A stretch of 64,000 bases of DNA, from assembly GCA_900315065.1 (NCBI GenBank), contig OMXQ01000005.1, forward strand, positions 1 through 64,000, in the 5' to 3' direction. The stretch comes from an uncultured Erysipelotrichaceae bacterium (GTDB taxonomy: Bacteria; Bacillota_I; Bacilli_A; Erysipelotrichales; Erysipelotrichaceae). Under the pieces are notes generated by a model, which saw only the letters and a list, made by a program, of their open reading frames with translations, had not been told where the DNA came from and did no database searches. Shown here in pieces: positions 10,665-19,050 of this stretch (position 1 is the stretch's first letter; each line of letters opens with the position of its first letter). A program made the translations under genes and the position numbers.

Positions 10665-11306
10665 ATGAAAAAGTTATTGGTCTGCGTCTGCAGTGTTTTA
10701 TTATTGGTCAGCGGGTGTACAAAGAAGCCTGCTTCTTCTGCTCCGGTTTCTTCTGCTGAAGTCACAACAGAAAAGAATCTGAGTGATGAATACACAGGTC
10801 TGGAAAAGGATAATGCTTTCTATTATCTGGACAAGGAAAACGTGCAGACATTTATTGAACACGGAACCGGTGTTCTCTTTCTTGGCTTCCCTGAGTGTCA
10901 GTGGTGCCAAGCTTATGTCCCGCAGCTGAATGAAGTTCTGCAGGAAAATGATATGAAGGCTGCTTATTATAATATTTACACAGACAAGAAAGAAGACAGA
11001 GACTTCTATGACAAGATTGCTTCGTTACTGAAGGATCAGAACGGAAAGGAAATCTTCTCCTATGATAATGACGGAAAGCAGGTTATCTATATGCCGTTAG
11101 TTCTGTTTATTGAAAACGGGAAAATCGTTGCTTACGATAATGAAACCAGTACGGAAGATGCTTCCGTCATTACCCCTGACAAGTACTGGACAGACGCAAA
11201 GATGGCGGATCTGCATGACAGATTGTCTTCCTATGCTGCTGAAAACAAGGCTGCACAGGCTGAAAATGATTCCAAAGGCTGTGACAGCGGCTGTAAAGTT
11301 GGTTGA
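10665..11306 (+). CDS. Thioredoxin-fold lipoprotein with CxxC active site
   Basis: The ATG at 10665 has GAGGT 6 nt upstream; an upstream GTG frame extension is not needed. Residues 1-18 are a lipoprotein signal with lipobox VSGC (Cys18), so it is tethered outside the membrane. The domain shows FLGFPECQWCQAYVPQL, a Cys-Gln-Trp-Cys redox centre near residue 85, and resembles the small thioredoxin-like proteins called bacteriocin-transport accessory proteins. The C-terminus is a charged helix ending GCDSGCKVG, with two further cysteines that could form a second disulfide. Substrate unknown. It sits just before secG, though that gene has its own promoter. Confidence 0.8.
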   Translation: MKKLLVCVCSVLLLVSGCTKKPASSAPVSSAEVTTEKNLSDEYTGLEKDNAFYYLDKENVQTFIEHGTGVLFLGFPECQWCQAYVPQLNEVLQENDMKAAYYNIYTDKKEDRDFYDKIASLLKDQNGKEIFSYDNDGKQVIYMPLVLFIENGKIVAYDNETSTEDASVITPDKYWTDAKMADLHDRLSSYAAENKAAQAENDSKGCDSGCKVG

Positions 11307-11331
11307 TTCACTTGTTTGCGGATGGTATAAT
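11303..11331 (+). promoter_or_regulatory. Promoter of secG
   Basis: TTGATT (11303-11308), 17-nt spacer, extended -10 TGGTATAAT (11323-11331). The -35 overlaps the stop region of the preceding lipoprotein gene. Confidence 0.75.
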
Positions 11332-11360
11332 ATTTACCGCATAGGCGAAAGGAGCTTGAG

Positions 11361-11585
11361 ATGCTTAACGCATTATTAATGGTCGTTTCGGCGATGATGA
11401 TTATCCTGTCATTGCTGCAGAGTGGTAAAACTGATGGTATGTCAGGTGCATTCACCGGCAACGGTGGCTTGAACCTGTTCGCAAACGTAAAGGAAAGAGG
11501 ATCTGAAAAGGTCATTTCCAATCTGACCTTGATCATGGGCATTTTATTCTTTGTCCTGGTCATTGCAATCAGAATCACAGGATAA
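11361..11585 (+). CDS. secG: Preprotein translocase subunit SecG
   Basis: 74 residues with two transmembrane helices (about 2-18 and 53-72) joined by a Gly-rich loop containing LQSGKTDGMSGAFTGNGG, the SecG signature region. SecG is the small accessory subunit of the SecYEG channel. GAAAGGAG precedes the ATG. The order secG-rnr-smpB-ssrA is a common Bacillota arrangement. Here secG has its own terminator, so rnr is probably started separately. Confidence 0.93.
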   Translation: MLNALLMVVSAMMIILSLLQSGKTDGMSGAFTGNGGLNLFANVKERGSEKVISNLTLIMGILFFVLVIAIRITG

Positions 11586-11590
11586 TGATG

Positions 11591-11619
11591 AAAGCCGGTG
11601 CATTTGTACCGGTTTTTCT
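11591..11619 (+). terminator. Terminator after secG
   Basis: AAGCCGGT pairs with ACCGGTTT (core 11595-11599/11608-11612), followed by a TTTTTCTTT run. Confidence 0.8.
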
Positions 11620-11680
11620 TTGAGAGTTAATAGAGATTTAACATAAGCGTTGTAAATTATTATGAGGAGGAATCCTGTAT

Positions 11681-13894
11681 ATGAATAGTGAATTAAGAGA
11701 TCAGATCCTTGCATATCTGGAAGCTCATCCGAAGGGAAAGCGTAAACTGGAAGATATCCAGGCAGTCCTCGGCATGACTTCCTCTCTGGATTTTGTATCA
11801 TTGAGCAAAGAACTGGAAGAAATGGAAGCGGAATATCTGGTATTCCGTTCTGATGAAAATCAATACCAGACGCGTGAAGAAGCAGGCATCGTAGAAGGCA
11901 GACTTTCCATCAATCGGGCCGGCATGGGCTTTGTGGATAGGGAAGACGCCGAAAGCATCCGCATCGATGCCAGAGACCAGATGGATGCCCTGAGTGGAGA
12001 TACAGTTCTGGTTAAGTGTCTGCCGTGGCAGATTTACGGCCAGGTAGTAGCAGTTACAAAAAGAAGCAGAAATCACGTCATCGGTGTATTTGAAAATACA
12101 GGCCATGGTCTGCATTTTGTCCCGGATGACAGCAAGCTGAGGTCCATTCTTCTCAGGGTAGAGTATGCAAAGGACTTCACCCCGATTGAAGGCATGAAGG
12201 TGCTTTGCGATATCACAAAGTACGGCAAGCCGTTAGTATTGAAGGTTGTAAAGACCATTGGTTATAAAGATGATCCGGGTGTGGATATTTCTTCTATTCT
12301 GCTGGATTATGATATTGTTTCCGAGTTTCCGGATGAAGTGATGGAACAGGTGCATTCGATTCCGCAGGAAGTGCCGGAAAGTGATCTTATTGGCAGAAAA
12401 GATCTGACTAATGATATTACGGTTACCATCGATGGCGATGATTCCAAGGACTTTGATGATGCCGTTTCCGTTGTCCCGAATGAAAAGGGATGGACGCTGA
12501 AGGTATCGATTGCGGATGTTTCCCATTATGTAACGGAAAACAGTCCGCTTGACGTAGAAGCTTTGAAGAGAGGCTGTTCTACTTATGTTGTCGACAGAGT
12601 TGTACCGATGCTGCCGCATGAATTGTCCAACGGCATCTGTTCATTGAATCCGTATGTTGTGCGTCTTACATTAACTGCAGAAATGCAGGTAACGCCGGAA
12701 GGAAAGATTGACAGTTATACCATTTATCCTTCTTACATCCGCTCTACTGAACGTATGACTTACAACAACGTCAACAAGATTCTGAATGGTGACAAAGAAG
12801 TACAGGAAAAGTTCAAGCATCTTGGAAACATGTTGTTTGACCTGAGAGATTGTGCGGATGCAATCCGTAAGGAAAGACACCGGAAAGGTGCGATTGACTT
12901 TGCTTCGACGGAAGCTGAAATCAAGGTCGATGAAAATGGTCATCCGATTGCGATTGAGCCAAAGCACACAGGCCACGCCGAAGAGATTATTGAGGATTGC
13001 ATGATCGCTGCCAATGTGTCGGTTGCCAACTTCCTGAAGTGGCAGGAAATCCCGGCTGTTTACAGAATTCATGAAGAACCGTCAGCTAAGAGAATCCGCA
13101 CATTCGTCAATGTTTCCGAACAGATGGGTCATAAGCTTGTCATCGGCAAGTCCAATATCTATCCGAATGAATTGCAGAGGTATCTGGAATCCATCAGGGA
13201 TACGGATGAATATCCGGTGCTTTCCATGATGTTGTTACGATGCATGCAAAGGGCCAGATACGATGCCCGCTGCTTAGGGCATTTCGGCTTGGCAGAAGAG
13301 GATTATCTGCACTTTACTTCACCGATCCGCCGTTATCCGGATCTGGTTGTGCATAGAATGCTGCGCAAGTACAGCTTTGAACACAGCACGGAAGATCGCA
13401 GCAAGGATGACAAGAAGTGTCAGGAATATGCTGAGCAGTCTTCCATTCGTGAAAGAGCGAGTGCAGATGCAGAGTTTGCAGTAGATGATATGAAGAAAGC
13501 AGAATACATGCTGGATCATATCGGTGAGAAATTTGATGGTATCATTACTGGTGTGCAGGGCTATGGTTTCTATGTAGAACTGCCGGATACCGTAGAAGGT
13601 CTGGTCAGAATTGCAGATCTTCATGATGATTATTATTCCTACAACGCTGACAGAATGGAATTGATCGGTCAGCGTACAAAGCGCGTTTATCAATTAGGCA
13701 TGAAGGTTCATGTTGTTGTATTAGGCGCCAATAAGGAAGAAAAGACCGTTGACTTCGGCCTGGTCGGCAAGAACGGCAGAGTCATGGCCAGAGAAAAGGA
13801 TCGCCGCGAAAGAATGAAGGAAGCACGGAAGAGACATCGCCGTGCCGTGAAGGATACCAGAAGCAGAGATGGCAGAAAAAAAAAGCACAGGTAA
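11681..13894 (+). CDS. rnr: Ribonuclease R
   Basis: 3'-5' hydrolytic exoribonuclease that degrades structured RNA and works with tmRNA/SmpB on stalled mRNAs. The 737 residues show an N-terminal winged-helix (1-70), cold-shock domains (about 75-230), the RNB catalytic domain with DGDDSKDFDDAVS (Asp cluster, about residues 251-263) and HFTSPIRRYPDLVVHR, an S1 domain near 625-710 (FDGIITGVQGYGFYVEL) and a basic Lys/Arg-rich tail. GAGGAGG precedes the ATG. It overlaps smpB by 26 nt. Confidence 0.96.
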   Translation: MNSELRDQILAYLEAHPKGKRKLEDIQAVLGMTSSLDFVSLSKELEEMEAEYLVFRSDENQYQTREEAGIVEGRLSINRAGMGFVDREDAESIRIDARDQMDALSGDTVLVKCLPWQIYGQVVAVTKRSRNHVIGVFENTGHGLHFVPDDSKLRSILLRVEYAKDFTPIEGMKVLCDITKYGKPLVLKVVKTIGYKDDPGVDISSILLDYDIVSEFPDEVMEQVHSIPQEVPESDLIGRKDLTNDITVTIDGDDSKDFDDAVSVVPNEKGWTLKVSIADVSHYVTENSPLDVEALKRGCSTYVVDRVVPMLPHELSNGICSLNPYVVRLTLTAEMQVTPEGKIDSYTIYPSYIRSTERMTYNNVNKILNGDKEVQEKFKHLGNMLFDLRDCADAIRKERHRKGAIDFASTEAEIKVDENGHPIAIEPKHTGHAEEIIEDCMIAANVSVANFLKWQEIPAVYRIHEEPSAKRIRTFVNVSEQMGHKLVIGKSNIYPNELQRYLESIRDTDEYPVLSMMLLRCMQRARYDARCLGHFGLAEEDYLHFTSPIRRYPDLVVHRMLRKYSFEHSTEDRSKDDKKCQEYAEQSSIRERASADAEFAVDDMKKAEYMLDHIGEKFDGIITGVQGYGFYVELPDTVEGLVRIADLHDDYYSYNADRMELIGQRTKRVYQLGMKVHVVVLGANKEEKTVDFGLVGKNGRVMAREKDRRERMKEARKRHRRAVKDTRSRDGRKKKHR

Positions 13895-14339
13895 CAAACA
13901 GGTCGCCGAAAACAGAAGAGCCCGTCATGATTATTTCCTGGATGAGAAATTTGAATGCGGGATTGTATTGACCGGGACCGAAATCAAATCGATCCGTCAG
14001 GGAAAGGTACAGTTCCGTGATGCCTATATTTCCATTTACAAGGGAGAAGCATGGATCAAGGGCATGCATATTTCGCCTTACAAGCAGGGCAACATCTTCA
14101 ATGTCGATGAGACAAGAGACAGAAAGCTCCTGCTGCATAAGGAAGAAATCCGCAAGCTTCTGATGAAGGTGAAGACCAAAGGCTATACGCTGATCCCAGT
14201 CAGAATGTATCTCAAAGACGGCCGGGCAAAACTGGAAATTGCCCTGGCTCATGGCAAGAATCTTTTTGACAAGAGACAGGATTCCAAGATCCGGGATGCC
14301 AATCGTGAAATGGCCAAAGCGCTCAAATTTCACCGATAA
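13869..14339 (+). CDS. smpB: SsrA-binding protein SmpB
   Basis: 156-residue tmRNA partner that places alanyl-tmRNA in the stalled ribosome. The family features are present: NRRARHDYFLDEKFECGIVLTGTEIKSIRQGKV, DAYISIYKGEAWIKGMHISPY, and the C-terminal DKRQDSKIRDANREMAKAL tail that enters the mRNA channel. The ATG lies inside the last codons of rnr, so translation is coupled. ssrA begins 57 nt downstream, so all trans-translation components are adjacent. Confidence 0.97.
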   Translation: MAEKKSTGNKQVAENRRARHDYFLDEKFECGIVLTGTEIKSIRQGKVQFRDAYISIYKGEAWIKGMHISPYKQGNIFNVDETRDRKLLLHKEEIRKLLMKVKTKGYTLIPVRMYLKDGRAKLEIALAHGKNLFDKRQDSKIRDANREMAKALKFHR

Positions 14340-14352
14340 CAAATCAGAAAAT

Positions 14353-14381
14353 TTGAATCATACCGGAATGCATGGCATAAT
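14353..14381 (+). promoter_or_regulatory. Promoter of ssrA
   Basis: TTGAAT (14353-14358), 17-nt spacer, CATAAT (14376-14381). The expected start lies just upstream of the mature tmRNA 5' end at 14397. Confidence 0.6.
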
Positions 14382-14396
14382 ATCCATGCATCTTAT

Positions 14397-14763
14397 GGGG
14401 CTGTCATGGTTTCGACAGGTTATTGTTTGATTCAGGCTGCAGTGGAGTGATGACCATATCATCAACAAATTTAAACGCAAACAACTATAACAGAAGCGCA
14501 AGCTTCGCTTTCGCTGCTTAATTGACGCTTGACGCGTCGCAGCGACCCGATGAACAGTTGAGTTACCTGCTGTTCATTGTGTAATCAGGTAAATACGGAA
14601 AAGCCCATGTCTGTAAGCTGATCCCGACAATTTTACAGGCAGATTCAGAGGACGGGTGGTTCGTTGTCATGTCCTTTGTCTTATTCAATCAATGAACTAA
14701 ACTGTAGACGCCTGAATGTGGGACGTTTCTTGGACACGGGTTCGACTCCCGTCAGCTCCACCA
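14397..14763 (+). ncRNA. ssrA: Transfer-messenger RNA (tmRNA)
   Basis: The 5' end GGGGCTGTCATGG pairs with the 3' acceptor CAGCTCC, followed by an A discriminator and encoded CCA (14753-14763). A T-arm with GGTTCGACTCCC lies just before it. The tag reading frame runs from the GCA resume codon at 14477 to TAA at 14519-14521 and encodes ANNYNRSASFAFAA, a normal hydrophobic degradation tag. Pseudoknot-forming repeats lie on both sides. It rescues stalled ribosomes with SmpB. The 3' end marks the last clear host sequence before the foreign region. Confidence 0.98.
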
Positions 14764-14779
14764 AACAAGTATTGGGTGA

Positions 14780-14875
14780 ACACCTGCTTTTTCAGCGGCG
14801 GATTTGCCGTCAGGTGTGTCCTCTGATACAACAACAGAACGCCGTTTCAGTGTAAAAAGCCGGAACGGCGTTTTT
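14780..14875 (+). terminator. Two hairpins downstream of ssrA, the second a terminator
   Basis: A first stem ACACCTG/CAGGTGT (14780-14786/14811-14817) encloses a GCGGC/GCCG inner stem without a U-run. A second, perfect 9-bp stem AACGCCGTT/AACGGCGTT (14838-14846/14864-14872) ends in TTTTT and is the likely ssrA terminator. Confidence 0.75.
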
Positions 14876-14971
14876 GCTGATTTTTTTGGTAATAGTAGAA
14901 AATCAGTTTAGAATATGATATAATTGATTTACTACCTATTATTTTATAACACAGCAGAAAGGAAAGTATTT

Positions 14972-15784
14972 TTGAAAAAGTACGTGTCTATTTTCGGCGA
15001 TTCAATCAGCACACTATCCGGGTGGAATCCAAAGGATTATAACGTCTTTTATGAAGGCGAGAATTGCGAACGTTCCGGCGTCAAAGAATATTCTGATACT
15101 TGGTGGGGACAGATGATCGATTATCTCGGAGCAAGTTTATTGGTTAATGATTCTTGGTCAGGCAGTCGAGTAACAAAGCTGCCGAATTATTATCGAATAT
15201 TCCCATCAGGAATCAGCGACGAAAGGATCAATAATCTAAAAAAATTGCACAGAAATCCCGATATTATTGTTATTCAATTGGGAGTAAACGATTGGGGGTT
15301 CGGAGTCGATCTGTCAGCTCAAAACCTTAACGACAATGAACGAAATAAATTTGTGTTCCGCGACGCATACAGCATGATGCTTGAAAAATTAAGATCAAAG
15401 TATCCGAAGGCGCAGATTTATTGCGTTACTCTGTTTTCGACATATACGCCAACGGAGCCGGTAATTCATTTTCCCAAGGTGCTGTACGGAAACAGTATCG
15501 AGTCCTATAACAAAGTAATAGGTGAAGTTGCGAGCGAATATCAATGCGAAGTAATAGATTTACATGCAGATAAAATCTCGATCCCGACAATTGACGGCTC
15601 GCATCCTAATAAAGATGGTATGACGATCCTGGCAAAGCTTATTGCCAGAGGAATATTGAGCGGAGATTGCTTACACTTGGATTGTCAAACCGATCACCAA
15701 TATGTGCAAATCGGCGGGGATCCTCGCAAGAGAGTGTTGATGTGTTCACAATGCGGGAAAATAAAAGAAGAGGAATTATCCTGA
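14972..15784 (+). CDS. SGNH/GDSL-type hydrolase with C-terminal Zn-ribbon-like tail
   Basis: The TTG at 14972 follows AAAGGAAAG at a good distance and gives KKYVSIFGDSISTLSGW. Catalytic blocks are complete: Ser in FGDSIS (about 10), the NDSWSGSR Gly/Asn block, QLGVNDWGFG and DGSHPNKDGM with the Asp-His pair (about 210). Such enzymes are esterases or acetyl-hydrolases; no signal peptide is seen, so a cytoplasmic role is likely. The last 40 residues add a pattern of HLDC and CSQC, resembling a zinc ribbon, which is unusual for the family. It is transcribed alone and its codon use is intermediate between host and insert. Confidence 0.75.
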   Translation: MKKYVSIFGDSISTLSGWNPKDYNVFYEGENCERSGVKEYSDTWWGQMIDYLGASLLVNDSWSGSRVTKLPNYYRIFPSGISDERINNLKKLHRNPDIIVIQLGVNDWGFGVDLSAQNLNDNERNKFVFRDAYSMMLEKLRSKYPKAQIYCVTLFSTYTPTEPVIHFPKVLYGNSIESYNKVIGEVASEYQCEVIDLHADKISIPTIDGSHPNKDGMTILAKLIARGILSGDCLHLDCQTDHQYVQIGGDPRKRVLMCSQCGKIKEEELS

Positions 15785-15859
15785 CGTGGTGGATCATTGA
15801 CGAAAAAAGAAATCCGTTGTAGAATAAAGTGAAAAGGCGGGAAAGGGGAGATGCCGCTG

Positions 15860-16678
15860 ATGAAACACAAAAAGCTAAAAACACCCGTGATATATTATGT
15901 TTTCGCGGGCATACTGCTTTTGATACTTGCCTTTGCGGGTTATCAGGCGCTGAAAATATATCTTCCCCAGTCAGAGGAATCAAAAGAATTTGAGTCGATC
16001 AAGGAAGAAGCAGGGATAAAAGATATCAGCGCGCAGGAGATCATCGGCAGCACGGAACCGTCGCAGTCCGGTGAAACTGACAAGAAAACGGAAAACGCCG
16101 CGGACAACACGCCCGTCTTAACCTTGACTCAGAAGAACAGCGACTTCGTCGGCTGGCTCAGCATCGAAGACACCGTGATAGATTATCCCGTGATGAAATC
16201 CGATGAGAGCGATCCCGAGTTTTATCTGCACCGTGATTTTGACAAGAACTATTCGTATTCGGGTACGCTGTTCATCGGCGAGGGCTGCGACGCCGATTCA
16301 GACGCCTTTGTGATCTACGGTCACAACATGAACTCCGGTTCTATGTTCGGCAGTCTCGACAGCTACAAAAGCGGCAGCTTTGCGCTGGAGCATAAGGATA
16401 TCGTATTTCGGACGGTAAAAGAAAACCGTGTCTATCGCGTCTTTGCCGCGTTTCAGACAAAGCTGCTCCCCGAGGATTCAAAGGAATTTGCGTATTACCG
16501 GTCGGTGGGCGAGCTGAGCAAGGACGAATATGAAGGTGTACTGGAAAACGTCCGGAATATGTCGCTGATCTCTCTGAACGAAGCTCCAAAGTATCCGGAG
16601 CAGATAATGTTTTTGTCTACCTGCTACTATCATACCGATGAAGGAAGGTTCGTAGTCGCCGCATACCGTATCAAATGA
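15860..16678 (+). CDS. Class B sortase (first of two in the pilus locus)
   Basis: Membrane-anchored cysteine transpeptidase. A single N-terminal helix (about 12-32) is followed by an acidic linker and the sortase barrel: DTVIDYPVMKSDESDPEFYL, the catalytic His in IYGHNMNSGSMF, Cys in LSTCYYHTDEGR and the Arg a few residues later. The YPVM, YGHNM and LSTC blocks are class B hallmarks. The ATG at 15851 abuts the AAAGGGGAG ribosome site, so the ATG at 15860 is preferred. Class B sortases in streptococcal FCT loci polymerise pilins with a (Q)VPTG signal; the neighbouring pilins end in IPTG/VPTG. A strong terminator follows. Confidence 0.9.
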   Translation: MKHKKLKTPVIYYVFAGILLLILAFAGYQALKIYLPQSEESKEFESIKEEAGIKDISAQEIIGSTEPSQSGETDKKTENAADNTPVLTLTQKNSDFVGWLSIEDTVIDYPVMKSDESDPEFYLHRDFDKNYSYSGTLFIGEGCDADSDAFVIYGHNMNSGSMFGSLDSYKSGSFALEHKDIVFRTVKENRVYRVFAAFQTKLLPEDSKEFAYYRSVGELSKDEYEGVLENVRNMSLISLNEAPKYPEQIMFLSTCYYHTDEGRFVVAAYRIK

Positions 16679-16697
16679 TGAAATAACGTCTTAACAT

Positions 16698-16727
16698 ACC
16701 GCCGTTTTGCTAAACGGCGGTTGTTTT
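16698..16727 (+). terminator. Terminator after the first sortase
   Basis: Perfect 10-bp stem ACCGCCGTTT/AAACGGCGGT (16698-16707/16712-16721) with loop TGCT and a TTGTTTT tail. Confidence 0.9.
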
Positions 16728-16810
16728 ATGTTTATGGATATAAAGCAAGTTGTTCTCGTACACACTGTAAGACTTTTGTAACGAATTTAAAGAAAAACGC
16801 ACAAAAATAC

Positions 16811-16839
16811 TTGAAATATGCAAAAAATTGTGTTAGTAT
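16811..16839 (+). promoter_or_regulatory. Promoter of the SipA-like gene
   Basis: TTGAAA (16811-16816), 17-nt spacer, extended -10 TGTTAGTAT (16831-16839). GGAGGAG follows at 16863-16869. Confidence 0.65.
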
Positions 16840-16875
16840 AAATAAGTATGTTCAATTAGACTGGAGGAGTGTGTA

Positions 16876-17535
16876 TTGGAAGAAGAAAATGCTCCTAACA
16901 GTATGCCGGATGAAGTGGTGTTATCGGCGGATGATGACAAAAAGGGAACGGAATCAAAAGCTTCGGAATCCGAAAAAAACTCAAAGCCCGATCAAAAAAA
17001 TCCGTCGAAGAAAAAGCCCAAGGGCAAGCCGCAAAAAAAGAAAAAAACAACCAAGCAGCTTCTTATCGGATTGCTGATCAAGATAGCGGTGATCGCATTG
17101 GTCGTATGGGGAGTTTTCACCTTTGTATTGGGGATCACGATCCATTACGGCAACAATATGCATCCTATGGTGCGCGACGGCGATCTTGTGATAACCCTCC
17201 GGCTGCAAAAGCCGTATATCAACGCGGCGGTGATGTACGGGTACGACGGCAAGACGACCGTCGGCAGGGTCATCGCGATGGAGGGCAGCGTTGTCGATAT
17301 CGCCGAAAACGGCGGTATCACCGTCAACGGCAATACCCCTACCGAGGAAGTGTTTTATCCGACCTATCCCGCGAACGGCTCCGAGATACAGTATCCGTAT
17401 ACCGTACCGAAGGGAAAGGTATTCATCCTCAACGATTTTCGCGAGGATACAAACGACAGCCGCAGCTTCGGCGCGGTCGATATCGGCGATCTCAAGGGAA
17501 CGCTGCTGCTGACCATGCGCCGCAGAGGCTTTTGA
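16876..17535 (+). CDS. SipA-like signal peptidase homologue lacking the catalytic dyad
   Basis: 219 residues from a TTG start with GGAGGAG 6 nt upstream. A long Lys/Ser-rich cytoplasmic head (1-60), one transmembrane helix (about 62-86) and a signal-peptidase I fold follow. The SGxSMxP motif reads YGNNMHPM, so the nucleophilic Ser is Asn94. The general-base Lys of the KRVIGLPGD block is Gly130 in VGRVIAMEGS. The later LNDFREDTNDSRSFG block is intact. The same loss of Ser and Lys is known for SipA of the Streptococcus pyogenes FCT pilus locus, needed for pilus assembly but not a peptidase. It lies directly before the main pilin gene, so a pilin-assembly role is likely. Confidence 0.85.
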   Translation: MEEENAPNSMPDEVVLSADDDKKGTESKASESEKNSKPDQKNPSKKKPKGKPQKKKKTTKQLLIGLLIKIAVIALVVWGVFTFVLGITIHYGNNMHPMVRDGDLVITLRLQKPYINAAVMYGYDGKTTVGRVIAMEGSVVDIAENGGITVNGNTPTEEVFYPTYPANGSEIQYPYTVPKGKVFILNDFREDTNDSRSFGAVDIGDLKGTLLLTMRRRGF

Positions 17536-17659
17536 TATGCCTCATAAACTTTACCGTTATCCTTTAGGATGACGATTTCCCGCCATACGCGGGTCATAAA
17601 CAGTCAGCAATTTATTTGCATATAAAATCTTTTCAATTTCAATAAAAGGAGGAAAAACA

Positions 17660-18862
17660 ATGAAGAGATTTACAAAAATCATGGCATTACTCATGGTAAC
17701 CGCGCTGATCATGGGCATTGCCGCAATTTCCGCTTCGGCGGCAGGCTATACGCCCATCCCCGGTACTTCAACTGCCTTTACCAAAGACGTAGTTGTTGAC
17801 GCCGACGCAAACATCCCCCATGAAACTTTCAGCTTCACTATTGAATCCGGTACCGCTCAGGTTGCTACAGCTTCTACTGTAGCTATTCACGCAGGTCCCA
17901 ATCCTACTGCTGTATCAGTCGGTACGGCTTCATTTACTTCAAACCATGCCACTACACCCGGAACTCCCGGTGACAGTACTGCAACAGATAAAAAGTATGC
18001 TGAGGAAACTGTTACTATCAATTTCAGCGGCGTTACATTCAACGAACCCGGCATCTACCGTTATCTGCTTAAGGAAACTGCGGGCACAACAACCGGTATG
18101 ACCTACGACAACAGGATTTTATCTCTTGACGTCTATGTAATTGATAACAACGGAACTCTTCAAGTCACGGAACATGTGCTCCACGAAGGACAGGGCACTA
18201 TCAGCTCAAACAGCACAAGCGGTTCTGACGGTACTGATGTAAAGGTAAACGGTTTTATTAATACTTCCGCTTCACATCAAATTGAATTCGGTAAGGAAGT
18301 CACCGGTAACCAGGGTTCCAAGGACAAATACTTTGCTGTAAAGATCCAGTTGAACCCAACTAACGGTTATGTCATCAACGACGCCAGCACATTCCCCGTT
18401 ATTATGACAAGCGCTGAAATGCATCCTACTCCCTCAGCTGCAACCAATCCTTCCTACACCGCTGAGCTTATGGCTGAGAAAAACGCCGTTGATTATCTCA
18501 CTGGCGGCCAGCTCAAGGGCGGTCACACATTCTATCTCAAGGACGGTCAGTATATTACGATCCAGGGACTTCCCGACGGCGTTACATACACTGTTACCGA
18601 GGCTCCCGAGGATTATAAACAGATCAACGGAATCACTGCCGAAGTTTCCGGAAAAGTTGATGATGAAAATAATCCTGTTAACTATACTGATCCGATTACC
18701 GGCACATTGTCGAATGATATCAAGACCGGTTTTACCAACAACAAGCAAGGCGCTATCCCCACAGGCGTTCTGCTGACCATCGCACCGTTCGCTGTCGGCA
18801 TCCTGCTGTTCGGCGCGCTGATCATCTTCTTCATCGCTAAGCGCAGAAGAGAGAATTATTGA
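17660..18862 (+). CDS. Major pilin, FctA-like, IPTG sorting signal
   Basis: 400 residues with a signal peptide (1-27, ending ISASAAG), a first beta-domain containing the streptococcal pilin isopeptide-linkage pattern FNEPGIYRYLLKETAG and ILSLDVYVID, a second Cna_B-like domain with HQIEFGKEVTGNQGSKDKYF and VTYTVTEAPEDY (a Lys/Glu pair fit for an internal isopeptide bond), then the anchor KQGAIPTG (I366-G369), a hydrophobic helix and tail KRRRENY. The IPTG-type signal fits class B sortases rather than the LPXTG housekeeping enzyme. AAAGGAGG precedes the ATG. It lies between the SipA-like gene and the second sortase, as in FCT loci. Confidence 0.88.
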   Translation: MKRFTKIMALLMVTALIMGIAAISASAAGYTPIPGTSTAFTKDVVVDADANIPHETFSFTIESGTAQVATASTVAIHAGPNPTAVSVGTASFTSNHATTPGTPGDSTATDKKYAEETVTINFSGVTFNEPGIYRYLLKETAGTTTGMTYDNRILSLDVYVIDNNGTLQVTEHVLHEGQGTISSNSTSGSDGTDVKVNGFINTSASHQIEFGKEVTGNQGSKDKYFAVKIQLNPTNGYVINDASTFPVIMTSAEMHPTPSAATNPSYTAELMAEKNAVDYLTGGQLKGGHTFYLKDGQYITIQGLPDGVTYTVTEAPEDYKQINGITAEVSGKVDDENNPVNYTDPITGTLSNDIKTGFTNNKQGAIPTGVLLTIAPFAVGILLFGALIIFFIAKRRRENY

Positions 18863-19002
18863 AAGAATCATCGGCAAGATGATGATGACGAACCGGAGAG
18901 CGGCGAAGACTCATAATCTCCGTTAGATCGGCATTACCGCGCGGATCTTGCCGATCCATAAATCCGGAAACCTAAATCCTCTGCTACGGCAGAGGTATGC
19001 TC

Positions 19003-19032
19003 TTGACAAGATTCGGGAAAACATAGTACTAT
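19003..19032 (+). promoter_or_regulatory. Promoter of the second sortase gene
   Basis: Perfect TTGACA (19003-19008), 18-nt spacer, TACTAT (19027-19032). A 7-bp hairpin CCTCTGC/GCAGAGG (about 18978-18995) lies just upstream without a U-run. The remaining 188-nt gap shows nothing else clear. Confidence 0.7.
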
Positions 19033-19050
19033 GAAGAAGGGAGAGATACG

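Noticed and set aside
14780-14817. Riboswitch downstream of ssrA
   Set aside because: A simple stem-loop followed by a terminator, with no conserved aptamer core visible.
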